The notes below the pieces were generated by a model, which was not told the origin of the DNA, did not search any database, and saw nothing but the letters and a program-made list of their open reading frames with translations. A stretch of DNA of 9,002 nt from Methanobacteriota archaeon (GTDB lineage Archaea; Halobacteriota; Methanomicrobia; Methanomicrobiales; Methanocorpusculaceae): contig JAEWXF010000029.1 of assembly GCA_023396065.1 (NCBI GenBank), forward strand, positions 1 through 9,002, given 5' to 3'. Position numbers and translations under genes: made by a program. Shown one piece after another: positions 1 to 5,962 of the stretch (positions are counted from its first letter, which is position 1; the number at the start of each line of letters is the position of its first letter).

Positions 1-40
1 GTGATATACAGTAGTATCTGAGATGATGGGGGAAAAACCG

Positions 41-355
41 ATGACCGATGATCCGTACACCAGTATCAAAGCGGACGTTCTCGCAAAACTTGAGCGGGAA
101 CTCCCGTTCCTCCGGGAAACATATGAAATTCAAACCATTGGTCTGTTCGGGTCAGTCAGCCGGGGTGAAGACACGAAGGAGAGTGATATCGATCTTCTCT
201 ACACGTTCCAGAACGGTTCAATCAGTCTGGAGCGGTTTCTGGATCTTGCCGATCATCTGGAAAAAGTTTTTGGACGAAAGGTAGAACTCGTCTCCGGAAA
301 ATGGCTGAGTCCGTATCTGCGGCCCTCCGTGGAGTGGGATCTCATCCCGGAATGA
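41..355 (+). CDS. MNT-domain nucleotidyltransferase, MntA-like, no HEPN partner downstream
   Basis: A small protein of about 104 residues from the minimal nucleotidyltransferase (DNA polymerase beta) superfamily. It carries the signature G-S-V-S-R-G followed eight residues later by D-I-D, the metal-binding pair, and ends a beta strand with V-E-L-V, where a third acidic residue is expected (here Glu). The active site therefore looks intact. In this family (MntA) the protein usually acts as the antitoxin of a HEPN toxin, transferring AMP to it; this role is known from the family and not shown here. I chose ATG 41 because GGGGGA at 28–33 lies at a good Shine-Dalgarno distance; ATG at 23 or 26 would add six or five residues. 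The usual HEPN gene does not follow: the next 116 bases are non-coding and then an ATPase begins. A partner upstream of the window cannot be excluded. Confidence 0.8.
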   Translation: MTDDPYTSIKADVLAKLERELPFLRETYEIQTIGLFGSVSRGEDTKESDIDLLYTFQNGSISLERFLDLADHLEKVFGRKVELVSGKWLSPYLRPSVEWDLIPE

Positions 356-383
356 GCAGCAAATCCTTCCTCAAAAGTATACT

Positions 384-424
384 ATTGTAACTACATGCTT
401 TTTCAAAAAGCATGTTGTTGCAAT
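384..424. repeat. 41-bp near-perfect palindrome between MNT and ATPase genes
   Basis: Arms 384–403 and 405–424 surround a single central base, 404. The inner 11 bp of each arm (ACATGCTTTTT and its complement) pair perfectly. The outer nine positions have one T/T mismatch and one G-T wobble. As RNA it would form a long hairpin with almost no loop unless the centre opens; as DNA it could be a binding site for a dimeric protein or a cruciform. It could be a terminator for the MNT gene, an operator for the ATPase gene, or the remnant of a small palindromic element. No T-tract follows the structure, which weakens the terminator reading. Confidence 0.7.
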
Positions 425-445
425 GTCATGCTTCCACAGATTAAT

Positions 446-471
446 GAGGGAGTATAACCATATACTCTGGT
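446..471 (+). promoter_or_regulatory. Distant Shine-Dalgarno plus hairpin before the ATPase start
   Basis: GAGGG at 446–450 resembles a ribosome-binding site but is about 21 bases from ATG 472. The gap holds an inverted repeat, GAGTATA at 450–456 and TATACTC at 461–467 with a four-base loop. If it folds, the hairpin would bring GAGG to within about four unpaired bases of the start codon. The pairing is visible; its effect on translation is inference. Confidence 0.4.
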
Positions 472-1782
472 ATGCCTGACCCGGACATCACCCAGTATCT
501 CCTTGATAGAAATCCCTGGTGGAGCGGCAATATCTCACTCCCTGGCATCCGGCGGGAAAAATATCTGAAAAAAATCCGGCAGTATCTCAACACCGGAGAG
601 ATCACTGTACTGAATGGAATCCGCAGGTCCGGAAAAACAACACTTCTTTTCCAGACTGTCTATGATCTCATTGCGCAGGGAGCTGATCCAAAAAGCATTC
701 TCTTCGTCAACTGTGACGAACCTGAGGTCCGTTCTATGGACATGCCGCTTGGTACCATCCTTGAAACATATCAGCGGAACATCTACGGCGGTGATCGTCC
801 CCTCCTGGTCTTCGACGAAATACAGAGCATCCCCGAATGGGAGTACTGGATAAAATCCTGGTATGACCGCAAAAAATATCAGATAATGATCTCCGGCTCA
901 AGCTCATCACTGCTGAATTCCCAGCTTTCAACGGCGATCAGCGGACGGTATCTCAGGATACCTGTGTATCCTCTCGATTTCTCCGAGTACCTGCTGTTCA
1001 AAGGGATCGAAGTGCCGGGCGAGCCGCTTCAGCTCATCGCAAAACGATATGAACTCCTTGAGCATCTGAGGAATTACTTTGAAGAAGGCGGCTTTCCTGC
1101 CGTTGTCGCTATGAAAGACAAGGAATTGCGTCATGAGATAATCTCTGGATATTATGACTCGATTATTTTCCGCGACATAGAACGCATGCATGATATCAGA
1201 AATTCCCGCATCCTGCACGAACTCATTGACTATCTGATGACAAACATCGCTCTCCCCTACTCCTATGCAAAAACTGCAAAAATGCTGAATACCGACGGAG
1301 TTACCATAAAAGAGTACCTCTCGGCTGCATCGGAAGCGTTTCTTCTCTACGAACTGCGCGTCTTCAGTTACTCTCTCCGTTCCCAGAATGCCGGCCAGAA
1401 AAAAATCTATGCTGCAGACCTTGGACTCCGGAATACCGTATCATTTCGCTTTTCCGCAGATGAAGGAAGACTTGCAGAAAATCTCGTCTACCTCTCCCTC
1501 GTCCAGAATACATACAGTCCCCACTTCTGGAAAGGAAAACATGAAGTTGATTTTGTGATCCGTCACCGCAGCGGATTGCTGTCTGCTGTCAATGTCTGTT
1601 ACACGGATATCATTCCGGAACGGGAGTTTGCTGGACTTCATGAGTTTGCCGAAACATTCGGCGAAAAAACTGCAAAGAAAATCCTCATCACAAAAAGTCT
1701 GGAAAAAACAGAGCAGGACGTTCAGTGCATTCCACTGTACCAGTGGCTGCTGCTCTCAGGAAAATTCTATCTGCCGGAGTGA
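472..1782 (+). CDS. AAA-family ATPase with DUF4143 C-terminal domain
   Basis: A 436-residue predicted ATPase of the AAA_14/DUF4143 type, common and often expanded in archaea and anaerobic bacteria; its cellular role is not settled. The N-terminal half has a Walker A loop (G-I-R-R-S-G-K-T-T, residues 49–57), a Walker B strand ending in D115-E116, a sensor-like S-G-S-S-S (141–145) and a conserved G-R at 157–158. The C-terminal half matches DUF4143, including the late H-E-V-D-F-V-I strand (357–363), which in many relatives belongs to a degenerate restriction-endonuclease-like fold. The following strand reads V-N-V-C-Y, without the Glu-Val-Lys of active nucleases, so nuclease activity is unlikely. 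The length is typical for the family. ATG 472 is the only nearby start; its ribosome-binding site is unusually far away. It faces the minus-strand operon tail to tail. Together with the MNT gene it gives this end an accessory character. Confidence 0.85.
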   Translation: MPDPDITQYLLDRNPWWSGNISLPGIRREKYLKKIRQYLNTGEITVLNGIRRSGKTTLLFQTVYDLIAQGADPKSILFVNCDEPEVRSMDMPLGTILETYQRNIYGGDRPLLVFDEIQSIPEWEYWIKSWYDRKKYQIMISGSSSSLLNSQLSTAISGRYLRIPVYPLDFSEYLLFKGIEVPGEPLQLIAKRYELLEHLRNYFEEGGFPAVVAMKDKELRHEIISGYYDSIIFRDIERMHDIRNSRILHELIDYLMTNIALPYSYAKTAKMLNTDGVTIKEYLSAASEAFLLYELRVFSYSLRSQNAGQKKIYAADLGLRNTVSFRFSADEGRLAENLVYLSLVQNTYSPHFWKGKHEVDFVIRHRSGLLSAVNVCYTDIIPEREFAGLHEFAETFGEKTAKKILITKSLEKTEQDVQCIPLYQWLLLSGKFYLPE

Positions 1783-1925
1783 ACGCTGGAGTACCCCTGT
1801 GTAGATTACACTCCTCAACATTCTGAAAAAGTTGCGGGGTATAGTTCTACACCATTGACCAATACCAAAAAGGACATCCACAGATACTTTCCCTGAATCT
1901 GAATGATGTACGAAATATACTCCCG
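1783..1925. other. Convergent intergenic region
   Basis: Non-coding space between two genes that converge. A small hairpin, GTGTA (1799–1803) with TACAC (1807–1811) around a three-base loop, follows the ATPase stop codon and could help end its transcript, though no T-run follows directly. I see no gene, RNA gene or clear promoter here. Confidence 0.4.
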
Positions 1926-1951
1926 AAAAAAAGACTCGCTCTCAAAAAAAA
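1926..1951 (-). terminator. Poly-T terminator of the minus-strand operon
   Basis: On the minus strand the stop codon of the Rsm22-like gene (1954–1952) is followed at once by eight T (1951–1944), then by seven more at 1932–1926. Archaeal RNA polymerase commonly terminates at such T-runs without a hairpin. The position directly after the last gene fits the end of the operon. Confidence 0.65.
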
Positions 1952-3373
1952 TTATTTTTTCTTCCCGGGCACCGGTCGTCTTCCGCGCTGTCCCGTCTTC
2001 CCGCCGCTGCCCCGTCCGTACTTTTCCTTCAGAGCCGCAATCTTATCCGGTGCGGACGGTCCCGCAACCCCGACGATCATCCGCGTAAAACTCTCCGGTC
2101 CCATCAGCAGATTATAGGCATTCTGTGATTTATTGAACCGCACCAGCACCGAATCGATCGCCACCACCGACCCGTACGGCGCCGAAAGCAGTGCCTCATG
2201 TTCCGGATTCCGGTGATGCGCCGGAAGCGCAACATAGGTCGGCGTCTCCCCCGTCCCGTCACAAACCAGAAACAGATAATTCCGGGCATCCCCGATATCC
2301 GCCGACATCACCGACACCGTCACATGAATCCTCCTCCCCAGATGTTTCTTCAGCTGGGACAGCCGTGCCCGCTTTGCCGCCGCCGGCACCCGGTATCCGC
2401 AGCGGCGGTGGCCATCGGTACGCAGCACCGCATAGGAAAACTTCACATCCGTATTCACAAACCGGAACTTCTCCTCTTCCCCTCCCAGAGCAAACATCAG
2501 CTTCGTCGGTGAAATATCCCCGTACGTCGCAAACGTCCAGCAGGGAGACACCTGACAGTGAACACCCCGCAGATCATTACAGGGAGCATACAGCGTCAGA
2601 CCGCGGCGCTTCAGATCGCGGGACAGATCCCGCAGCATCGTCGCGTTCGCCAGATCCGCCGGCTCTAAAATCACCAGATTTCCGTCAGATTCCAGATGAC
2701 GGGACAGCCGCATCATCAGATCCGCCCTTCCCTCTGTGTCCGCCGCCGGCAGTTCATTCACCATATTCGCACACACAATCAGATCGAATGTACCCGAAAT
2801 CTCCGCGCTGCACACATCCATCGCAATCGGCCGGGAAACCGAAACTGCCCCTCCGGCTTTTGTCACAAACTCCGGAACAATCGCCGCGTACGCCTCACAG
2901 TGCGGCTCAGACCGCTCAATTGCCACAACCTCCGCCGTCATTCCCTCACAGAGTGCCAGAACCTCCGCAATCGCAATCGCAACCGTCCCGGGACCTGCGC
3001 CCACATCCAGCACCCGTATATGATCCCGGACAAGACCATCACGTATCATCCGGATAAATAGCTCCGCAACCTCCGCAACATATCCTGGCATCTGATACGC
3101 CATATACCCGAACACACTATATGCCCCCTTATACCGGACATTTTTCTGCTCGCCCTCTTTCCAGTAGGAATTTTTCTGGGAAACAATCGCAGACCGGATA
3201 CGTTCCAGCACCACGGGATCCTGCCACTTCTTCCCCGAAACCTTCTCAATATACCCGAAAATCAGCTTCTCCAGCCGGGGATCTATCCGCCGCCGGGCCA
3301 GAAACTCAGTCAGACGCTTACTCTCGTCCTCACTCAGCATATGCCGCTTCGCGGCCCCAACCGTATCTTCCAT
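1952..3373 (-). CDS. Rsm22/METTL17-type methyltransferase with C-terminal OB-like region
   Basis: About 473 residues from ATG 3373 (477 if the in-frame TTG at 3385 is used; numbering here is for the longer form). The SAM-binding loop V-L-D-V-G-A-G-P-G (125–133) marks a class I methyltransferase. Cysteines 269, 277, 282 and 329 fit the four-cysteine pattern that holds an iron-sulfur cluster in mitochondrial Rsm22/METTL17, which acts on the small ribosomal subunit. After about residue 350 a strand-rich segment (I-H-V-T-V-S-V, then F-L-V-C-D-G-T-G, then S-V-V-A-I-D-S-V-L-V-R-F) looks like an OB-fold, followed by a basic tail rich in Gly, Lys and Arg; both suggest RNA binding. It is the last gene of a four-gene minus-strand operon, 21 bases after the ZPR1-like gene. 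The family call is fairly secure; the substrate and Fe–S content are inferred. Confidence 0.8.
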   Translation of the reverse strand: MEDTVGAAKRHMLSEDESKRLTEFLARRRIDPRLEKLIFGYIEKVSGKKWQDPVVLERIRSAIVSQKNSYWKEGEQKNVRYKGAYSVFGYMAYQMPGYVAEVAELFIRMIRDGLVRDHIRVLDVGAGPGTVAIAIAEVLALCEGMTAEVVAIERSEPHCEAYAAIVPEFVTKAGGAVSVSRPIAMDVCSAEISGTFDLIVCANMVNELPAADTEGRADLMMRLSRHLESDGNLVILEPADLANATMLRDLSRDLKRRGLTLYAPCNDLRGVHCQVSPCWTFATYGDISPTKLMFALGGEEEKFRFVNTDVKFSYAVLRTDGHRRCGYRVPAAAKRARLSQLKKHLGRRIHVTVSVMSADIGDARNYLFLVCDGTGETPTYVALPAHHRNPEHEALLSAPYGSVVAIDSVLVRFNKSQNAYNLLMGPESFTRMIVGVAGPSAPDKIAALKEKYGRGSGGKTGQRGRRPVPGKKK

Positions 3374-3394
3374 ACCAAAATCCAAAAAAGAAAT

Positions 3395-3949
3395 TTATGC
3401 CAGCGGATGGATAGAACATCCATCCTCCTGCGGCTCCACGTCAAGCTTACTCTTCACAGCCTTCGGGGAAACAATACCTGAGTTCCCGCTCGGATCACTG
3501 AGAATCACCGTAAATGAAATCTCACTTTTCCGGGCCCGGTCAATATCATTCAGAAGCGCGACTGCCCGCTCCCGCTCATCGTCCTCACAGGACGACAACG
3601 CACGGCGGACTGCATCCTCGGCGCGGAGCAGCACCCCCTCAATATTCGACACAAACCCGCTGCAGGCCGGACCCGGATGAATATTAATCCCGAACTCCGG
3701 AATATCAATCTCTCCCTGCATGCTTCGGACAACCCGGGCATCCAGATCCTCCGGAGTCTCAACTTTCATCTCCCAGCGGACCGGTTCATGATCATTGAGA
3801 ACCATCGTATCAGTGATCTTGAATCCGCAGTCGGGACAGACACCGCTGATCAGAAGAATATCGGAAAAATAGGGAATATTTTCCGTATCATAAATATACT
3901 TGATCTCTTTCCCGCAGTCAGGGCACGGCCCTGGAACAACCTGACGCAT
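3395..3949 (-). CDS. ZPR1-type zinc-finger protein
   Basis: A 184-residue protein with one ZPR1-type zinc finger near the N terminus: C-P-D-C at 9–12 and C-P-D-C at 38–41, with the conserved I-P-Y-F strand between them. An alpha/beta region follows, as in archaeal single-module ZPR1 homologues; eukaryotic ZPR1 has two such modules and helps eEF1A fold. In archaea the role is unproven, though an elongation-factor link is a fair guess. ATG 3949 lies 11 bases after the sepF stop and the protein starts just before the zinc finger, as expected. The next gene starts 21 bases downstream, so co-transcription with sepF and the Rsm22-like gene is likely. The C-terminal tail (about residues 160–184) has no recognisable feature. 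Confidence 0.82.
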   Translation of the reverse strand: MRQVVPGPCPDCGKEIKYIYDTENIPYFSDILLISGVCPDCGFKITDTMVLNDHEPVRWEMKVETPEDLDARVVRSMQGEIDIPEFGINIHPGPACSGFVSNIEGVLLRAEDAVRRALSSCEDDERERAVALLNDIDRARKSEISFTVILSDPSGNSGIVSPKAVKSKLDVEPQEDGCSIHPLA

Positions 3950-3960
3950 CGGGTCTTCCC

Positions 3961-4335
3961 TTACATTCCCCCGATCTTTTCGCGGGAAATCCGAACGCCC
4001 GTCGGGGTAATGATTACATACCGCTGATCGCCAAGACCAATGATATCACCGTTCACATCTTTGGAAACGGCACGCAGATCACCCATCACGCGATCGAACA
4101 TAATCTTGTCCAGCTTCAGCTTCGTAATGTCAACGATGACAATATTGTTATTATATACTTCATCTTTGACGCGCGGACAGTCTTTAATGTCGGCGATGCT
4201 CGCGACTTTCACATACATGACAGCCGGCTCCTCAGCTCCTGCGGTTCCTTCATAGGAGGCGAGATCCAGTTTCATATATTCATCTTCAGAAGGGGTGTCC
4301 TTCTTAGATCCAAAAACTCCGTCAAGAAATCCCAT
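3961..4335 (-). CDS. sepF: Archaeal SepF, membrane anchor of the FtsZ ring
   Basis: A 124-residue protein with the layout of archaeal SepF. It has a short amphipathic N terminus (M-G-F-L-D-G-V-F-G, residues 1–9) that would lie on the membrane, a polar linker to about residue 40, and a compact alpha/beta SepF core to the end (strand V-M-Y-V-K-V, then I-V-I-V-D-I-T, then Y-V-I-I-T-P-T-G-V). In Haloferax and Methanobrevibacter SepF anchors FtsZ to the membrane at the division site. The start at 4335 is set by the membrane-targeting segment. A TATA-like box sits about 25 bases upstream, so the gene may be read from its own leaderless transcript as well as from the PUA gene 50 bases upstream. It is followed 11 bases later by the ZPR1-like gene. 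Confidence 0.88.
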   Translation of the reverse strand: MGFLDGVFGSKKDTPSEDEYMKLDLASYEGTAGAEEPAVMYVKVASIADIKDCPRVKDEVYNNNIVIVDITKLKLDKIMFDRVMGDLRAVSKDVNGDIIGLGDQRYVIITPTGVRISREKIGGM

Positions 4336-4358
4336 ATGAAAAATAGTTTATTTGTAGG

Positions 4359-4366
4359 TTATTTAA
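4359..4366 (-). promoter_or_regulatory. TATA-like box for sepF
   Basis: On the minus strand, TTAAATAA with a purine-containing stretch (GATAGAA) just upstream forms an archaeal box A with a weak BRE. Its centre is about 26 bases from the sepF start codon, which predicts transcription beginning at or next to the ATG, i.e. a leaderless mRNA. No Shine-Dalgarno sequence precedes the ATG, which fits. Confidence 0.45.
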
Positions 4367-4385
4367 TTCTATCTGTAGGGAGGGG

Positions 4386-4883
4386 TCACAACTCCAGATT
4401 CCAGAGCTCATCACCGATGTAATGAATATTTTTCGCAGCTTTTCCCTTCTCCAGCGCAAGAATACCTTCTGCATCATACAGAGGAAGTACAACTGCCAGA
4501 GGCTTGTCGTGGCTCTCATCCACCACGAGCGCGGGGGAACCCGCACGAACATCATCCGTCACCGACACAATCCCCGGCCGCATCACATCAGCCCCGTTGA
4601 TCACATACGGAATCGCGCCCATATCCACAACAATCCGTCTGCCGGTAAACGGCCGGAGAACAGCGCCCCGGAGCGTAGGAAACGCCCAGGATTCCATCTC
4701 AATCACCAGCGGCTTCCTGTCAATAATATAGATATTGAACTTTGACGCAGTCTCCGCAATCTCAATCATGGGGGCAGTATAGAGCATCGCTTCCTCTCCG
4801 ATACTTTCGGTGAGTTTCTTCATCAGCGTAGTGAGCTGGCTTTTTTTAATCGCATGACGTTTTTTGATCGTAAGTTCTACCAT
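4386..4883 (-). CDS. PUA-domain RNA-binding protein, Tma20/MCT-1-like (COG2016 type)
   Basis: About 165 residues. The N-terminal part (K-K-R-H-A-I-K-K-S then an amphipathic helix) matches the pre-PUA domain of archaeal Tma20/MCT-1 homologues. The C-terminal part is a PUA domain, from R-R-I-V-V-D-M-G-A-I-P-Y-V through the G-A-D-V-M-R-P-G-I motif to a hydrophobic end. In eukaryotes MCT-1 with DENR acts in re-initiation and recycling of 40S subunits; the archaeal protein is thought to be ribosome-associated. I chose ATG 4883 because homologues, as I remember them, start just before K-K-R-H and because a TATA-like box at 4917–4910 predicts transcription starting about 4888. ATG 4904 would add seven residues but has no ribosome-binding site. 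It heads the operon PUA–sepF–ZPR1–Rsm22 and is divergent from the TrmO-like gene. Confidence 0.8.
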   Translation of the reverse strand: MVELTIKKRHAIKKSQLTTLMKKLTESIGEEAMLYTAPMIEIAETASKFNIYIIDRKPLVIEMESWAFPTLRGAVLRPFTGRRIVVDMGAIPYVINGADVMRPGIVSVTDDVRAGSPALVVDESHDKPLAVVLPLYDAEGILALEKGKAAKNIHYIGDELWNLEL

Positions 4884-4909
4884 TCTGTCTAATCGGTTTG
4901 TCATGGGGA

Positions 4910-4918
4910 ACTATAATG
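4910..4918. promoter_or_regulatory. Shared TATA-like box between divergent genes
   Basis: ACTATAATG lies between the PUA gene (minus) and the TrmO-like gene (plus). Read leftwards as ATTATAGT it would place the start of transcription a few bases before ATG 4883. Read rightwards as CTATAATG it would start about 4940, before the TrmO-like start codons. The match to the archaeal box A consensus is only moderate. Confidence 0.35.
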
Positions 4919-4990
4919 GTTCAGTTTCCGGGAAAACCAGAAGATTGTTCTCGTTCCCAGTCACATGAACTATCTATGGATATGCCTGAT

Positions 4991-5401
4991 ATGAACTGTC
5001 GTGCAATCGGCATCGTCAGTTCACCCTTCAAGGAAAAAGGAGACGCACCTTCCCAGGGACGGCATACCGAGGAGCTCAGTATCATTGAAATATTTCCTGA
5101 GTTCCAAGATGGACTGGACGGACTTGCTGCAGGCGATGATCTGTTCATTTTCTGCTGGTTCAACCGGTCCGACCGGAACGTTCTGAAAACACGGAAACGC
5201 GGGGATCCTGCAGAACCGCTCCGCGGTGTGTTTACGACACGGTCTCCGGCGCGTCCGAATCCGCTAGCTCTCACTCTAGTACAGCTGGTAAAAATTGAGG
5301 ACGGCTGTCTCACTGTTCGCGGACTGGAAGCGCTGGACGGTACCCCGGTAGTGGATATCAAGCCCTATTCGGCTGGGATCGACATGCCGCGGAGTGCATG
5401 A
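4991..5401 (+). CDS. TrmO-like tRNA methyltransferase (TsaA/YaeB family)
   Basis: About 136 residues, the size of a single-domain TrmO. The family is a SAM-dependent enzyme with an unusual beta-barrel fold; bacterial TrmO methylates t6A at position 37 of tRNA. Visible hallmarks are I-G-I-V-S-S-P-F at the N terminus, the middle F-C-W-F strand, and the very characteristic R-S-P-A-R-P-N-P-L motif followed by G-L-E-A-L-D-G-T-P-V-V-D-I-K-P-Y. The C-terminal extension of the E. coli enzyme is missing, as is usual in archaeal members. Start choice is open: ATGs at 4976, 4982 and 4991 are in frame and none has a good ribosome-binding site; 4991 leaves five residues before the conserved I-G. An earlier in-frame ATG at 4916 would add 25 unconserved residues and seems unlikely. 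The substrate is inferred from the family. Confidence 0.8.
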   Translation: MNCRAIGIVSSPFKEKGDAPSQGRHTEELSIIEIFPEFQDGLDGLAAGDDLFIFCWFNRSDRNVLKTRKRGDPAEPLRGVFTTRSPARPNPLALTLVQLVKIEDGCLTVRGLEALDGTPVVDIKPYSAGIDMPRSA

Positions 5402-5464
5402 TCCAGTGGTTCCCTGCGCTATCTTTATGTGTGCAGGAAACGAATACTTTTAGCACTCTTCCAT

Positions 5465-5505
5465 GAGTCCGGAGGGCTCGTGAGATATTCCACTCCGGAA
5501 TATCT
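5465..5505 (+). promoter_or_regulatory. Two tandem hairpins in the LSm operon leader
   Basis: GAGTCC (5465–5470) can pair with GGGCTC (5474–5479) around a three-base loop. AGATATTCC (5483–5491) pairs perfectly with GGAATATCT (5497–5505) around a five-base loop. A competing pairing joins TCCGGA at 5468–5473 with TCCGGA at 5494–5499, disrupting both hairpins. A TATA-like TTTATGTG at 5424–5431 would put the transcription start upstream of both, so they would be part of the mRNA leader. A good Shine-Dalgarno (GAGGT, 5519–5523) follows. Confidence 0.45.
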
Positions 5506-5530
5506 ACCTGAGAGAAACGAGGTATTCCTT

Positions 5531-5758
5531 ATGACAAAGCGACCGCTTGAAATTTTAGATCAGGTCCTTAACCGCCAGCCGGTGATCATATCCCTGAAAG
5601 GCGGGAGGGAGATCCGCGGGGTTCTCCAGGGCTACGACGTTCACATGAACCTGGTTCTTGATAAGGCTGAGGAAGAAGGAGAATGCGGCATTGTCCAGCT
5701 CGGTACACTGATCGTCCGGGGAGACAACGTCATTTACATTTCTCCGTCTGTAGAATAA
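5531..5758 (+). CDS. Archaeal LSm (Sm-like) RNA-binding protein
   Basis: A 75-residue Sm-fold protein of the archaeal Sm1 type, which forms a heptameric ring binding U-rich RNA. The Sm1 motif covers about residues 14–45 with the RNA-contacting D-V-H-M-N at 36–40. The Sm2 motif is I-V-R-G-D-N-V-I-Y-I-S at 61–71, with the R-G pair that lines the uridine pocket. The start at 5531 is fixed by family length and by GAGGT at 5519–5523, seven bases upstream; the frame stays open further upstream but that part is unlike any Sm protein. The ribosomal protein L37e gene begins 16 bases after its stop, a pairing conserved in many archaea, and purF follows, so the three are probably one transcript. Confidence 0.93.
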   Translation: MTKRPLEILDQVLNRQPVIISLKGGREIRGVLQGYDVHMNLVLDKAEEEGECGIVQLGTLIVRGDNVIYISPSVE

Positions 5759-5774
5759 ATGAGGTGATTTCACA

Positions 5775-5948
5775 ATGACAAAAGGCACGCCATCAATGGG
5801 TCTGCGCAACAAGCACTCCCACATTATCTGCCGCCGCTGTGGCAAGCAGTCCTTCCACGCACGGCACGGTGTATGTTCATCATGCGGATTTGGTAAGAGT
5901 TCCAAGATTCGCGGATACAGCTGGACGAAAAAAGCAGCAGATAACTAA
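5775..5948 (+). CDS. rpl37e: 50S ribosomal protein L37e
   Basis: A 57-residue basic protein. It begins M-T-K-G-T-P-S-M-G, typical of L37e, and has a zinc finger C-R-R-C at 19–22 and C-S-S-C at 34–37 followed by the conserved G-F-G-K and R-G-Y-S-W motifs. It is a small zinc-binding protein of the large subunit that contacts 23S rRNA. A strong ribosome-binding site (GAGGTGA, 5761–5767) lies seven bases before the ATG. Its position between LSm and purF is common in euryarchaea. The length and all four zinc ligands are normal. Confidence 0.95.
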   Translation: MTKGTPSMGLRNKHSHIICRRCGKQSFHARHGVCSSCGFGKSSKIRGYSWTKKAADN

Positions 5949-5962
5949 ACAAGGTTCATAGT

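Noticed and set aside
2191..3057. Long plus-strand frame (288 codons) opposite the Rsm22-like gene, with two more overlapping frames in the same area.
   Set aside because: It is very rich in Pro, Ser and His with no family resemblance, which is what the complement of a GC-rich coding gene gives; the minus strand has clear methyltransferase motifs.
5429..5530. N-terminal extension of the LSm protein from an ATG at 5429.
   Set aside because: The 34 extra residues do not resemble Sm proteins, while ATG 5531 has a good ribosome-binding site and gives the usual length.
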